From positions 72,984,659-73,048,658 of the forward strand of contig OX439038.1 in assembly GCA_949317995.1 (NCBI GenBank): a stretch of DNA of 64,000 bases, in the 5' to 3' direction. The position numbers and the translations under genes were made by a program. The DNA comes from Acholoe squamosa. Lineage: Eukaryota; Annelida; Polychaeta; Phyllodocida; Polynoidae. Shown piece by piece: positions 11,962 through 23,259 of this stretch. Below the pieces are notes generated by a model. That model saw only the letters and a list, made by a program, of their open reading frames with translations, did not search any database and was not told the DNA's origin. Positions within the stretch are counted from its first letter, which is position 1, and each line of letters starts with the position of its first letter.

Positions 11962-14386
11962 GGCTCTTGTCTTCCTGTTGACTTTAAGGGTCTATGTATA
12001 ACCACTGTGTTGGTCCGTTTAAGCGTCACGATCTCAAAAATGTACACATACCAGTCTTGAATAACCTCCCAGGGTACTGACATCGGACTGAGACACTTGA
12101 AGAAGTTTTCAACTAAGCGCCACGTAAACTATTGTAAAACAACTTGTGAGAGGGGCCTCTAGTAGTATATCGAATTTGGGGATATAACCTGGCATAAATA
12201 CCTGATAGTTTTAAAAGACAGAGTCCCCTGAGGGCACACGAGTACAATCAGTGGTGATGCTGACCTCCATCTGAAGGAGTCAAAATCTTTTTATAGGGCC
12301 TACTGAAAACAGTCTCTTATATTCTAAAAAAACACCCTGATATTTTCCTTGTCTATGTAGACACAGATTGCCACACTTAAGAGTACATCTTTAAAGTCAT
12401 GTGACTTCCCTGTGGTGCGGGACCTGAGCATCAAAAATTGTCCAGTTAATGCCTTAGTAAACTGCACGTCTACATCAAGACTTTTCTTGTGAGCGTGGCC
12501 AAAATCTGACACTGAAATAATTTTGAGCATTCAAACCGTGATTCTGTGGATTATATAAAGTGTATTTGATATGATATAAAATATACTACAGTACTTGTTG
12601 TTAATTGTTTTTTTTCTTGTTTCTATATAAAAGAGTTATGTCCTGTCTTATATATTGTTATACAGTGGTGCCTAAACCATGAGAGTTAATTATAACAGCA
12701 CCATATTATCCACCCCAGTCAGGGTCCAGCACGTCCAGTGTCACATCCCTCCAGTATAGATTGACGGGCGTCCATTTGTATTTAATCTAAAAGCAGTACC
12801 CCGTTTGTTCTCAATTAAATCTCGTCACTGACACGAATTTCAATCGACGGTGGGAATAGTGAACAAGGCAAGATGGGCAGAGGGGCAAACACAATTGACA
12901 GACCTTGCATGGTTACATTTTCATTTTTATTGGGAGCTTTGGTAGGGACGTGACTTTTAGTTTGATGGCCAAATAAATCTCTGGGCTGGTTTATTTAAAA
13001 GGCCTTGAATTGAATCTAATGTTAAGATATCCAAAGAAAATCAGCATTCGATGCTTCTATATATAGCTAAAATTTCACAAGGGTCGTATTGTTTTATCCA
13101 CTGCTGTCAGGGAAATGTTGCCTCAAATCTTTAAGCGCCTCAGCATGCATTCATGCATCTTTTCCCTTTTATATGTAAAAGAAAAACAGTAATGGCAAGT
13201 CGGCCAATGCTGAATGCAGGCATCATGGCGACTTTAATATTAATAAGGGATCGGCATATGAATGATGGAAGAATGACCCCAGGGTCATGAACTCTTCAGA
13301 CCCTCATTGAATACATCATTATTGTAAATGATCATAATGCATTAAATCAGCGCATTATGTTGTCTTTAAGTAGTTTTAATAACTGACGTGACAGTTTGAA
13401 TTGTTGCTGGATGATGAGGATTTACTGGGATGCTGACATGTTGATAGATGGGATTGGGACAGGATGAGATTTCAATAAAATCAATAAAAGGAAACTGGAA
13501 TATGATATGTTATCATTTATCATTATTACCATGATGTCATTGTTCTGTCATCTTTCCTAGGCTACGGTTTCAAAAAGACAATTTTCCTTTCATTTTCCAA
13601 TTTTGCTATGGTCAGATGGGGCACATCATAATATCAATGAAGATGTCATGAAGGTGACATCAAGCCACTTTCAAGGGGCCTAAGGCGAGCTGATACGTTT
13701 ATTTCTCCTTAATAAATAGATCTCATATTGCCCATTCTCTATATCAATCTGAAATTACATCCTAGTCAGTTTTCAGAAACTTTTGAATGAGTTGGCTGTC
13801 ATTTCTCGCCCACTATTCCAACCACATTTCCATCTATTTACTGTTCCCACTAACTCCATCATCCTGTGGAACATTGTAGGAAATTCCAATCTTTTTGCTA
13901 TTCCAATTCCATTTCCCCCTGGAGGCCATCACTGTCAATGGCTACCAGCTCCCACTCTCTCATTCTCCAAAGTCAAAAGACGTAGGACTTGACATGCATT
14001 AAGGAGTCCACATTGTAAGCAGAGACAAGTAGTACAATGTCCCTCTTACAATACCCCACCCCTACCTCTAGCACTGCCAGCACCAGCAGTGCGGCCCAGC
14101 CACATACGATAAGTCTCACGATTTGGGCCAAAATCTGATAGAAAAAATCTCACGCTTTATGCTGTGTGATGTGTTGGCCTGCGTCTATAGACAAAGTAGG
14201 GAACACTAAATGGCACTTTCTATTTTACCCACTCATTCCAAAGTATCCTGCCAGTTCCTTGTGTTTTTGTTATGTCCAGCAAATAGGCCCCTAATATTCA
14301 GTTTTGATCAAAGTTGTCCACCAATACCTGATTTTTTTAAAACATATTTTTAAAAAACAAGTAGCAAAGCTATTGTGCTAAATGTT
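11962..14386. other. No gene seen
   Basis: AT-rich unannotated DNA. Nothing here rises above short chance ORFs and homopolymer runs. Confidence 0.5.
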
Positions 14387-14553
14387 GCTGGGCATATTAA
14401 TTTTGAGGTACTGGACAAAATGTCCAGAATCCAAAAGAAATATTGTACAGAGGTGCTTAGAGCTTAGCCGTGCTGGGCATACTGGAATTATTCGACAAAC
14501 TGTCCAGAACTCAAAAATATTGTGCAGAGGTGCACCGATTTTGGCCATGTTGG
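14387..14553. repeat. 85-bp tandem duplication
   Basis: GCTGGGCATA at 14387 and 14472 begin two units, each containing a TGTCCAGAA.. word and ending ATTGT.CAGAGGTGC. The units differ by scattered substitutions and small indels. Confidence 0.75.
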
Positions 14554-17500
14554 TGAGAATTGACGAGTAGCAAGTTGGGAGTAGGTAATTGACATCAATC
14601 AGTGCAGGCGTTATATTGAGATGTGATTCAGGTAGCTTCCTCTCTCCCACTCTGAGCTGTTCTCATCTGCTCTGTGAGCTACTCGCCTACAACAAATGAC
14701 TTTTTGATGACAGAGCACGCGGCTGGCTACCATTGATTGCTTCCCGCAGGGCTATAGCCCAATGCAGCCCCTACCACCCCATCACTCCCTCCCCACACAG
14801 ACTGCTTTCCTTCCAAACGGCCCCGCCGTGGCACAGGTTAGCCAATCAGAGGCCAGCTAATGGCGCTATCAAGGAAACAAGACTGCGGAATCAAGCTGTC
14901 TGATTGGTCAAACGGACTACAATGGTTTTGGGCCCCAGGCAGGGCTGTTCTGCCGGCTGTGCTTGTCTGTTAAAGCAGTGACAAAGAATAGTGAATGGCC
15001 GATTATAGGAGGTACCACTGGGTAGGATTGTGGAGAGATGTGGACACAGGGAATCATCTCTGAAGTAGCTAGTCTGCAGCCTACTGCACCTCTTTTATAA
15101 AGGAGTGGTCACTTTTAACTGGATGGATGGATAGGGATGGGACATTCTTGGTTTGATTTGCATAAAAGAATACATCACAAGATAGGCTAAGTAAATGCTA
15201 TGAATATTTTAAAGGGCCCTTTGCTACTATCCGCACCACACTCATTTGCTCAGCCCCCCCCCCCGGTTAAAAGTAGATGGTAGGCCAGTGTAAGGTTAAT
15301 AGTCATTTTATTGAGTTCTTACAAGGACAACCTGAAGACATGTTTTGCTATTATGGCAAGCAAGCTCGTTACTTGAAATAACCATTGGTTTCACACGTAT
15401 GCAGGAATTAAATGGTCTGAAATGACTTCAATCATTACACTAGAATAAAAAAGGGCAGACCCAATGGTGGTAATAAATTCAAATACATAGCCCCTTTTTG
15501 ATATAAAGGCAGTTCGTGCTTTAATGTCAAGAGGTAGTGCACCAATACCAAGAAGTTCTTAGAAATTTAATCTGCTAGGATATAGATGTACCAGGAAGTG
15601 CAGTATGTCATATGAAGCTAATATCTATACCCCTTTGGCTTATCAGTTAGCTATCTCCTTATAAAACACCATATATGTCTTCTAGGGTAATTGCCATGTT
15701 GTGTTCCACCCCTGTTATCAGTACCCCTATCTCAGAAACTATAATCAGCTTCATGATAGACACCCTACTAAAACTCCCTCCATCTTCCCCAGCCCCACAG
15801 TGGCACTAGGAAGCTGTAAAACTATACCTCAATGCAGAAAGTAGGGGTAACTTCAAAGGGAAGTTGTTGATGAAGTTTTTAGACTTCTCTAAGGTTAGCC
15901 TGATAACAATGCAAATATTCATTTGCAGTCTTGTCTTTTGATACATAACAATTGAAATGTAACTGTCGTGTGAATCCCCTGATACAGTTGTGTAAGTTGT
16001 TTGAATATGTGGGCACTACAGGCCAAATTATAAGCATCCCACTAGGATTAAGGTGACGCGTCTTTATCAATAAAAAAAGCCACTCTTTCTTGCGGCATGG
16101 GTCTATAGGTGTGGGTAGCGATCATACCACTTGTAAAGTTGTTAAACTTGGAGACTTTTCTATTAGCAGGCTGACTGATAAGGAGTAGCTAGGGCTGGTA
16201 GGTGTTAATCAATCAGCCAACAAATCGGTCACTGCCTAGTGGTAGTGAGCAGCTCACACTGACCTAAATCTGATCTAAGTACTAGGAAATATATACAGAA
16301 GCCTTATTAGGGGCCGCAGAAGGAAGTCTAAGGTGCCCTATTACACTTTAGATGCGGAGCAATGCCTTAAGCCTGATAGCCTTTGGACACACCAATACAG
16401 TGCTGGTGAGAAACTCGCCAGTACTGCAGTTGTAAATCGTACTTACCTTTTGGCCCCTATGTTAAGGCACAACTCATGAATTCAACCCCTAGTTACTCGC
16501 TAGGAGTACATTCATGTATAATAAAGACCAAGGATGCATTCAAACACTAAAAGGCCCTTGAATGGCTGTAAGGGCCCACAGTAGGTGCTCAGAGGTGGTC
16601 CGTTGCCCTTCACATATTCCATCACACAGAGAGTAGTGGGTGTCATAGGTGCCTGCCCCTTCGTGCCCACACCCAGTGGTGGGTGGAGTAAGGGTCCGGA
16701 GTGGCCGGACACAGAGAGCTAATAACTACAATAAGCCTCATATCCTCCAGGGTGTGATGAATGGCATGGTGGTCAGTGTAGTGGTCAGCCCTTTCTGACA
16801 TCCCCCCAACCTATCTCCAACCCCTAGTCCATCCGTCCTTCAAGGCAACAGTAGCACTTATACGCAGAGAAGTAGCATTTGACCATCAAAAGGTCACCAT
16901 GCAGTCACTCTGTCTTCCTGCATTGCTTTCTAGTGTGCGATTCTCAGTCTTGGTGACACCATTCCCTCGTGTCTGAGAAGATACCATTATTGGAACCATT
17001 TAATACATATGGTATAAAGTCGAGGAACTTCAAACAAACAGTCAGACCATGTGTGCTGTTATATGCTACGAGTGCTGTATATTACTTTATAACTTTATAC
17101 TTTATAACTGTTCCCAGAATGTCTCTTGAATAAATAGATCCCCTGAAATGAAGCCGCATAAACCACGCTGTTATTTCCTGCAGCATTCTCTGCTTTGTTA
17201 ACGTTTCGATATTCTTTAGCTTTTCTCATGACCAAGCTCTTCCTATTATGGGTAAACGAAATGCAATCTATATTGAGCTTACCTGTTTTATTGCATCTTT
17301 AAAAGAAAGAACACGTTTTATAACTTGTTCAGAATTAGAAGCACCTATTTTATATCCCTAACATTCCCGACTTCACAGACGCAGACCTCAATCTGTACAG
17401 ATTTTCTCTATAGATACAGGAATCGATGTAATAAAACGTTTTATTTCCTGTAGCCAAACATCCCCCCCCCAGGACAGATTCGCGAAAATGGTATCAACTC

Positions 17501-18089
17501 TTGAAATTCTGGGTTTGCACTATAAATATCTGGCTATGCCAATACCAAAATGTACGTATAGCTTTAATTCATTATTGGATATAAATTCCTGGGATTTTGC
17601 TATATAGGGCCCAGGCACCTGAAACCCAATTTTTAAATCATAATGCCTGGTCTGGGTTGATCTGCATACTGTTATACCCTGGAGTCGGCCTTGGAGTGAC
17701 AAGAGATGGTGCAGATAGTGGAGATAGGGGCCTCCACATGGGGGTGGGGGATGTAGATAACAGGTTCCATGTACCCACAGGAGGAAGGGTTCACTCAGAC
17801 TGCACCCAAACTAACAACATATTCCACCTATCTCACTCCCCCATGTCCACAAGAAAACCAACAGTTGATATGAACAGGGAAATCTCTCTTCGATTTACTC
17901 TCAATTCCAATTTCCTTTGTACAAGGTTGAAGTGGGCACGAGTCTATCCACTAAATTCACGTTAGAAAAAACGTTGTGTATTATGTGTCTCTTAACTAGT
18001 TAGTAGAGAATCTAAAGTTGTAGACCTGAGGCTGAGGTTCATAGGTGTAGCTTCTCTAAAACAGACAGAACACCCATTACTAGTGTACA
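14554..18089. other. No gene seen
   Basis: Unannotated DNA. C runs occur at about 15256 and 17461. A possible minus-strand donor (AAAAG then GTAAGT) near 16442-16447 has no convincing acceptor. Confidence 0.45.
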
Positions 18090-18689
18090 TAGATCAGCTC
18101 GTTTCCCACAGAGTGAGCTATAGTATCCCTGCATACCACCTGCCGCTATCTGCTCCTATCAACAGATATCACCCCACCATCAGTGCTAATGGCAAAAAAG
18201 GAGATAATGGCATATAAACACATATTAAGATAGCTTTCCCCATTCCCATTTCACTTAGTTTTTATACCCTTGGTCGGGGACACTTTTTCTGCACTTGACT
18301 CTCACGAGCTGCTCAGAGGCTTTTAGGTATGTGGAGTCGTGTTTTCCGGTCTTACTCTGAGCTGCTCGCCCTCTCCTTCAGCTGCCTTCGTCCCCAGCCT
18401 CTTGTGCCATCGACTGGAGCGCAGTGCACTGCTGCAGGCCGATAACGACTTCTCTGGCACGTGCAGAGAGCAATCTTTCAAGCCAACACACTGCTTTAAT
18501 GCATTCATATATCATGCTGTTTCTACAGGACTGAGTGACTCCCTCAGAGGCAGCACAATGCATAGAAGCACAGCAACGGCTGCATAATTGATACATAAAG
18601 AAAATAGTACATTTAAGTGACATGGGTCCTCAAAGAGGTAATTTAAAAAAGCCTAATGAGCACATCTGCAGATGACCTTATTTGTCGGA

Positions 18690-18990
18690 CCTGCTCTGGA
18701 GCTATTCCTTGCCCCCCACCCTTTCACCTTCTATCCTCACAAATACACATACTGCTCTATATTCCCACAACCACACACCCTTGTCAATCACTTTTTTCTG
18801 ACTGCCTTACACACCAATGAACTCACCTATCAGCCACAGCTCAACTTTGCCTATGCTACACAACCATGCTACCATTGCACTCCCTCCTCTACCTACCTGT
18901 CTGTCTGTCTGCCTATTTGCTCCCCTCCTCCCCACCCACCCATCTACCCACCTACCTACCCACACCCACCATATCTTCCTTGGAGTTACC
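18690..18990 (+). repeat. Pyrimidine-rich low-complexity tract (X1)
   Basis: CT-rich sequence with degenerate CTGTCTGTCTGC and CCCACCTACC words. It gives long Pro/Ser/Thr/Leu-rich shadow ORFs that are not genes. The same tract is at 25990-26340 in X2 and, weakly, at about 24080-24310 in Y1. Confidence 0.8.
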
Positions 18991-19335
18991 CACAATAGTT
19001 CTGTACGTGAGATGCTTCACCAAGTTTCCCATCAGACATTGCACCATCACATCTACTCTCAATGCGCCTGCGCGCACTGTACAGAAAGTGGGAAGACGCC
19101 CAGTTAGTGCTCAGACATCTACAGTAGGGCACTGTTAGTGCCAAGCTTTATGTTAGGTGTGTGGTGGGTAGGTAGGGACCAAGGCGCTTCTGGCCATTAG
19201 TGAGTGGTTCACCACCACACAATCCTAACTCCCAGCCATTTTGTTTGGTATTAGGAGGTGAGTGACAATAGTGACATGCCATCTTCTAGATGCTGGTTGT
19301 ACAGGTGACATTAGTGGGTGGCTCCCAGGACTTAA

Positions 19336-19610
19336 TCCTGTAAGGGCCGAAAGTGCATTAGTGTATCATGCCCATAGGTTGTCATAAAGCATTAATGCAC
19401 TCATTCGCATTGCTCACCATGATTGCATGAACTCACCAGGGCTACATTCATGCATCATACTGATTCTACGGGGTCGATGTATACACTCCTACAGGGTCAG
19501 CGTGATGCGCCAATGAAGTGCTAGGGAGACTGCTCGTCAGCAGTTGATTGGTGCATCATGACGACAAATGGGCATGATTTACTCTGCATCAGCAGCCCTA
19601 AAGGGTTGAC
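19336..19610. mobile_element. TTAA-target MITE, X1 copy
   Basis: The element is bounded on both sides by ACTTAA (TTAA at 19332-19335 and 19611-19614). It has imperfect terminal inverted repeats (TCCTGTAAGGG at left, CCCTAAAGGG at right) and a palindromic interior rich in GCATTAATGCA and CATCATG words. The TTAA target suggests a piggyBac- or Kolobok-type non-autonomous element. The aligned positions in Y1 and Y2 read CCTTAAT with no element, which is a natural empty site. Confidence 0.7.
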
Positions 19611-19889
19611 TTAATGTGCCACCAGAAAGGCTTTCATGGGAGTGGGTGAGTGCCTCCAGCATGGAGCAGGTTAGATCTAAGATGAGGTGTGGCTGGAAAG
19701 ATATCACACTGGTAAGAGCTATATGATCTATAGACTCTGTGTAAATTACAAACCCTAATGCACAGCCACTAATGTATTAGATTGTTATTAGATTCACATG
19801 ACAAAGGTACTTCAGCCTGGATCTACAAAATGGTACTCTTGTTGTATTATACAATATATTACTTAAACAGCAGTACATAGAGAAACTGA

Positions 19890-20005
19890 CATTTCAGTAA
19901 CACTTTTTCTTTTTCATAAAGTCTGTCTTGTTGAATAGGGTAATAGTGCTATAGGTCCTCCTATTGCTAGGATTCCTTTCCTGCTCTGTATCCTTGATTT
20001 TCATC
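19890..20005 (-). other. Candidate exon on minus strand (X1)
   Basis: On the minus strand a strong acceptor (CTTTCCTTTTTTCAG) precedes a frame that begins with a split codon and reads MKIKDTEQERN...RRTYSTITLFNK. The acceptor, its upstream intronic context and most of the frame are preserved in X2 (27348 downward). I see no consensus donor. A one-base length difference near the end makes the X1 frame stop early while X2 stays open. The peptide matches nothing I recognise. It could be a real exon of a duplicated gene, now broken in X1, or conserved non-coding DNA. Confidence 0.3.
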
Positions 20006-20512
20006 CTGAAAAAAGGAAAGACATAAGCGTTATTGAATATTAACCAGTTTTTAGTTATGAGTTGAATATGTAAATGAGGTAGGGCACTAACTTGTACTCT
20101 ACGTACCAAAAATGAGTCCATAGTTTGAGTATAATATATATGGTAAGTCAACATATCAAGGTACTACGAAGCCCTGAAAACCACACCATTACCCCCAATT
20201 TATCAATTACTGATAATGTGATTAGGGCAATAGTAGATTAGCAATTTAAATCCTGTCATTCACTATTGGTATGATTAAATTGTGGTATTGTATGAATAAA
20301 CTCTTGCTCCACCTAGAGTATCAGTGAGTCTTCATAAACTACCATAGAATACCATAGTTACAAACCAAAAGGACATGGGGATTCTGATATATACATATAG
20401 CAATCTAAGCTTTAAATTCAGGTACAAATTATTTTCATCTTTTGTGAAATGTTTTCCACTCTGTTATTCATTATAGACGATGGAAAAGCATCTGTGAAGC
20501 ATTTAGGAGTAA

Positions 20513-20740
20513 TACCGTAAACCTTGCCTATGTGCAGCACATGTGCATAAGCCACACCCTGAGTTTCTGTATAAACTATAAGTCACATCTGAAAAGGTTG
20601 TGATTCCTTCAAAAGGTCTAAAGATATAAACCCCCATGAGTTCAGGGTGATCCTGTAAAGCGCAACCAAGTTCTCAAAATGGTCAGTAAGCTGTGGCTTA
20701 TACGCAGAGTTTCAAGGTATTTACCATTTTGATCAATTTG
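20513..20740. repeat. Foldback repeat of the ATAAGCCACACC type (X1)
   Basis: The left arm (GTAAACCTTGCC...ATAAGCCACACC) and right arm (TGTGGCTTATACGC...GGTATTTAC) are imperfect inverted repeats. They are separated by about 150 bp with the same words inside. The duplicate in X2 is at about 28285-28510. The type is common in animal genomes as short non-autonomous DNA elements. Confidence 0.55.
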
Positions 20741-20975
20741 GGGTTTCATGGTAATCCCAATTTTGATCAATTAAGTTATCACATGGCAGGCTCTAAGAAG
20801 TCCTAACGTGGGTAGAGGAAGAGGGTGATGTGATGGGATACTTGTTGATCATTTGCAATCTGATCAGCAGAAAATAATGGACGAGAACTGTCAGATGTCG
20901 GTCCTCTAGTCTAACAGTATCTATTAGCCAGAATAGAGACCTGCATCCCAAGTCAACAACACCCAGTAGAGTTCC

Positions 20976-21004
20976 TTGTGTGTGTGTGTGTGGGGGGGGG
21001 GGGG
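20976..21004 (+). repeat. (TG)n-(G)n microsatellite (X1)
   Basis: A TG run continues into a run of about 14 G. The same hybrid microsatellite is present in X2 at about 28745-28770. Confidence 0.9.
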
Positions 21005-21275
21005 TATAAAACAGGGAGACAGGCTAATCTGGGGATCTCTTACCATCCTCATCCTGACTCTGGGCATCTTTAAAATTTGTTTTTTTTAAGGAAGTGTATT
21101 TGGATTTACAAAGTTGAAGGCTATGAAGTAGGATACATGTCCTTCTAAGAAAGGTAGGTCCTAGGTCCTTTGGCAATATTACCAGTGCAAAAGAAAATGG
21201 CAAAATGTATGGTATTTATTTTTAGAAAATATCAATATATCAAGGCCAGATTCAGTTAGACCTATATGTGTAGAT

Positions 21276-21290
21276 TACATGATTTCTTCC
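21276..21290. repeat. Left TSD of LINE 3' fragment
   Basis: TACATGATTTCTTCC here recurs exactly at 21460-21474. Confidence 0.9.
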
Positions 21291-21459
21291 CTAGCCCACT
21301 TAAAAGGGTCTATATCTCCTCTTTCCTTTCCCCTCAGAATGTGTGTGGTGCACATATGCGCGGGCACTGACACATTCCTTTGTTAAATTATCAACCTGTG
21401 AAGCACGGGATAGCCACTTAGTGCCGCTAAAGTGCTGTAAAACACAAATCAATCAATCA
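21291..21459 (+). mobile_element. Severely 5'-truncated LINE insertion
   Basis: A 169-bp LINE 3' UTR with an AATC-type tail, flanked by a perfect 15-bp TSD. The distal half (from ATCAACCTGTGAAGCAC) matches the element at 2055-2574, and the proximal half matches 10306-10407. X2 lacks this insertion, so it post-dates the X1/X2 duplication or was lost from X2. Confidence 0.9.
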
Positions 21460-21474
21460 TACATGATTTCTTCC
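21460..21474. repeat. Right TSD of LINE 3' fragment
   Basis: Exact 15-base repeat of 21276-21290. Confidence 0.9.
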
Positions 21475-21892
21475 TTTCTTTAAGAATATCTTTTTTCCCC
21501 CTACATTTTCAACACTATTGTTTTCATCCATTTCAGATATGTTTGCTACATTATTGCATTTTGATTGGTCGCAGTCACATTACATTGTTTTCTTTGATTT
21601 AATAATTAGAGTTTCACAAGAATTGCAAAGAAAATCTCTTTGGTAAAATTTGTTACTAATATCAGTAAGATTCGCAGAAGTTAAAAACTGATGTTTATAT
21701 ATCTGCTTCTAAATAAGAATGCTTCTCATGTTGCCCTGGGCCTTTGCTCTGGTGAAATAGGTGATGGTAGTGAGACTGGGAATGGATGATAATGCAGAAT
21801 GGTAAAAGAAGCTTAAATGGAGAGGTGTCATCTAATTTTGAGGGTGACGAGTGCAGCGGCAGTGCCATTCTTTTGCCCGCCTTCGCAGCAAC

Positions 21893-22025
21893 GGTTACAT
21901 TCTATAAACAAAATTAACTTCATTAGTGTCTCAGGTATCAGACATCTAAGAAGGCAGATGGTCAGACAGGCCTGGGTGATTTAGAATCAGTGGCTTTTGA
22001 TTGAAAAGCAAAACACTGTGTGGGC
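21893..22025. repeat. Box present in X1, X2 and Y2
   Basis: A block running from ACA.TCTATAAACAAA to TTGAAAAGCAAAACACTG. It is preserved at 29447-29578 (X2) and 32497-32630 (Y2), the three-way best-conserved part shared by X and Y units. No frame is open in all three copies. A regulatory or structural RNA role is possible but unproven. Confidence 0.6.
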
Positions 22026-22474
22026 ACTATTTTCATGACACATTGACCACCATTAGTCTAATTTTATGCTCTGCTCTGTAAGCCCATGTGGCTTGGCTTG
22101 TCTTATCACATTTAACTCAACTCAATTCTGAAATTCTGTTCTGTTTGGAAAATAAATGGAATAATGTGTATGAGGTTTGAAGTTAAGGGAAAGTATATAG
22201 GGTACATTAAACAGTTACGTCACTGCTTAGGGGGGGACTTTGGGTTCCAGCGACAAGGTTATAATGTTCCATACAAAATCAGTGACAAGGCGTGGGCGGG
22301 TCCTGACAAATGGCATGAAAAAAAAGCAGTGACATAATTGTTGATTACCATTTACATAAAAGTCATTTAAGCCGGTGATTTAAAGGTTACCTTTACTCTT
22401 AAAAATGTTTATCTGAATTTAGCAGGTACTCAGTTTGCTGATTGGCGAATGCCTCGACCTACCAAGTATTTTGT

Positions 22475-22759
22475 AATACTAGAACCATCTCACAACTGTT
22501 GAAACTGCCTTCCCCATCTGAATTTTCTACTGTAGTGATTTATGAGACTTTAAGCAGACAGTACGTAAAACATACTCCATAGGAGACTGACTGCTATTAT
22601 CTCTTACTATGTGAATACATCTAGGCCATAGATATCAATTCCTAAAGTCTCAATGATACAGCTCAGGATTAATCTGTATAAAAGTTGGATGACACCTCTA
22701 ATCCTCATCCAAATCTGAGATAGTTTAGATGACTTAGCTGCACGTGGTCTGGGTACATA
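22475..22759. other. Hyperconserved 285-bp block (X1)
   Basis: It aligns to 29881-30165 with equal length, no gaps and five differences, all transitions, whereas the flanks show indels and many more changes. A minus-strand frame spanning part of it in X1 acquires a stop in X2 (TGG to TAG), so coding constraint is unlikely. Candidate explanations are a conserved regulatory element or a recent local gene-conversion tract. Confidence 0.6.
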
Positions 22760-23259
22760 GGGGAGCGACCCAGGTGAAATTACAGATTCAAAGCACACAA
22801 TGTCTGATTATAGCCAGCCATATAAAACCTTGTGATTAGAAATTGGAACATGATAACCTGTTGCCTGAAGTCAACAGCAGGGGCCACTTATCTGAGTGTT
22901 TGTATGCTAGGATTATGAATCCATGCATACAGATATACTGGCCATCATTGATCTGTATTCCCAAATATAAGAATGGAGTGATTCAGACTTCAACTCAAAT
23001 AAAATGCAGATAAATTTGAGTGAATCAAGATTCCCACTCAAATTTGCTCCTGGCAAGCCAGACCTCAGACACCTTTTAAGGTGAAACTATTTAGGCCGTA
23101 TGAACAGAATTTGTATCAGACACAATCAATTTGAACAAAGTTCTGCAATATGTGGTTGGGACAGACTCAAAGGGTTGGTCTGATGCATGGACCGTCGGTG
23201 CATCTGTGGCAAGAACAGTTGCAGGGGACCCCAGTCATGCATCATGACCAGAGATGAAA

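Larger units (their letters stand above)
18090..23259. repeat. Segmental duplication unit X1
   Basis: First member of a nested duplication. From about 18536 it aligns collinearly with X2 (25826-31015) at roughly 85-92% by eye. From 18090 it also aligns, more weakly, with Y1 (23260 onward). Shared landmarks are a CT-rich tract, a TTAA-flanked MITE, a candidate exon near 20005, a TG/G microsatellite, the 133-bp box at 21893-22025 and a highly conserved 285-bp block. X1 alone carries the LINE fragment at 21291. No unit-length gene is evident. Confidence 0.85.

Noticed and set aside
18672-19138. Overlapping Pro/Ser/Leu-rich frames
   Set aside because: Low-complexity CT-rich DNA keeps several frames open at once. 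Frames are not preserved between X1, X2 and Y1.
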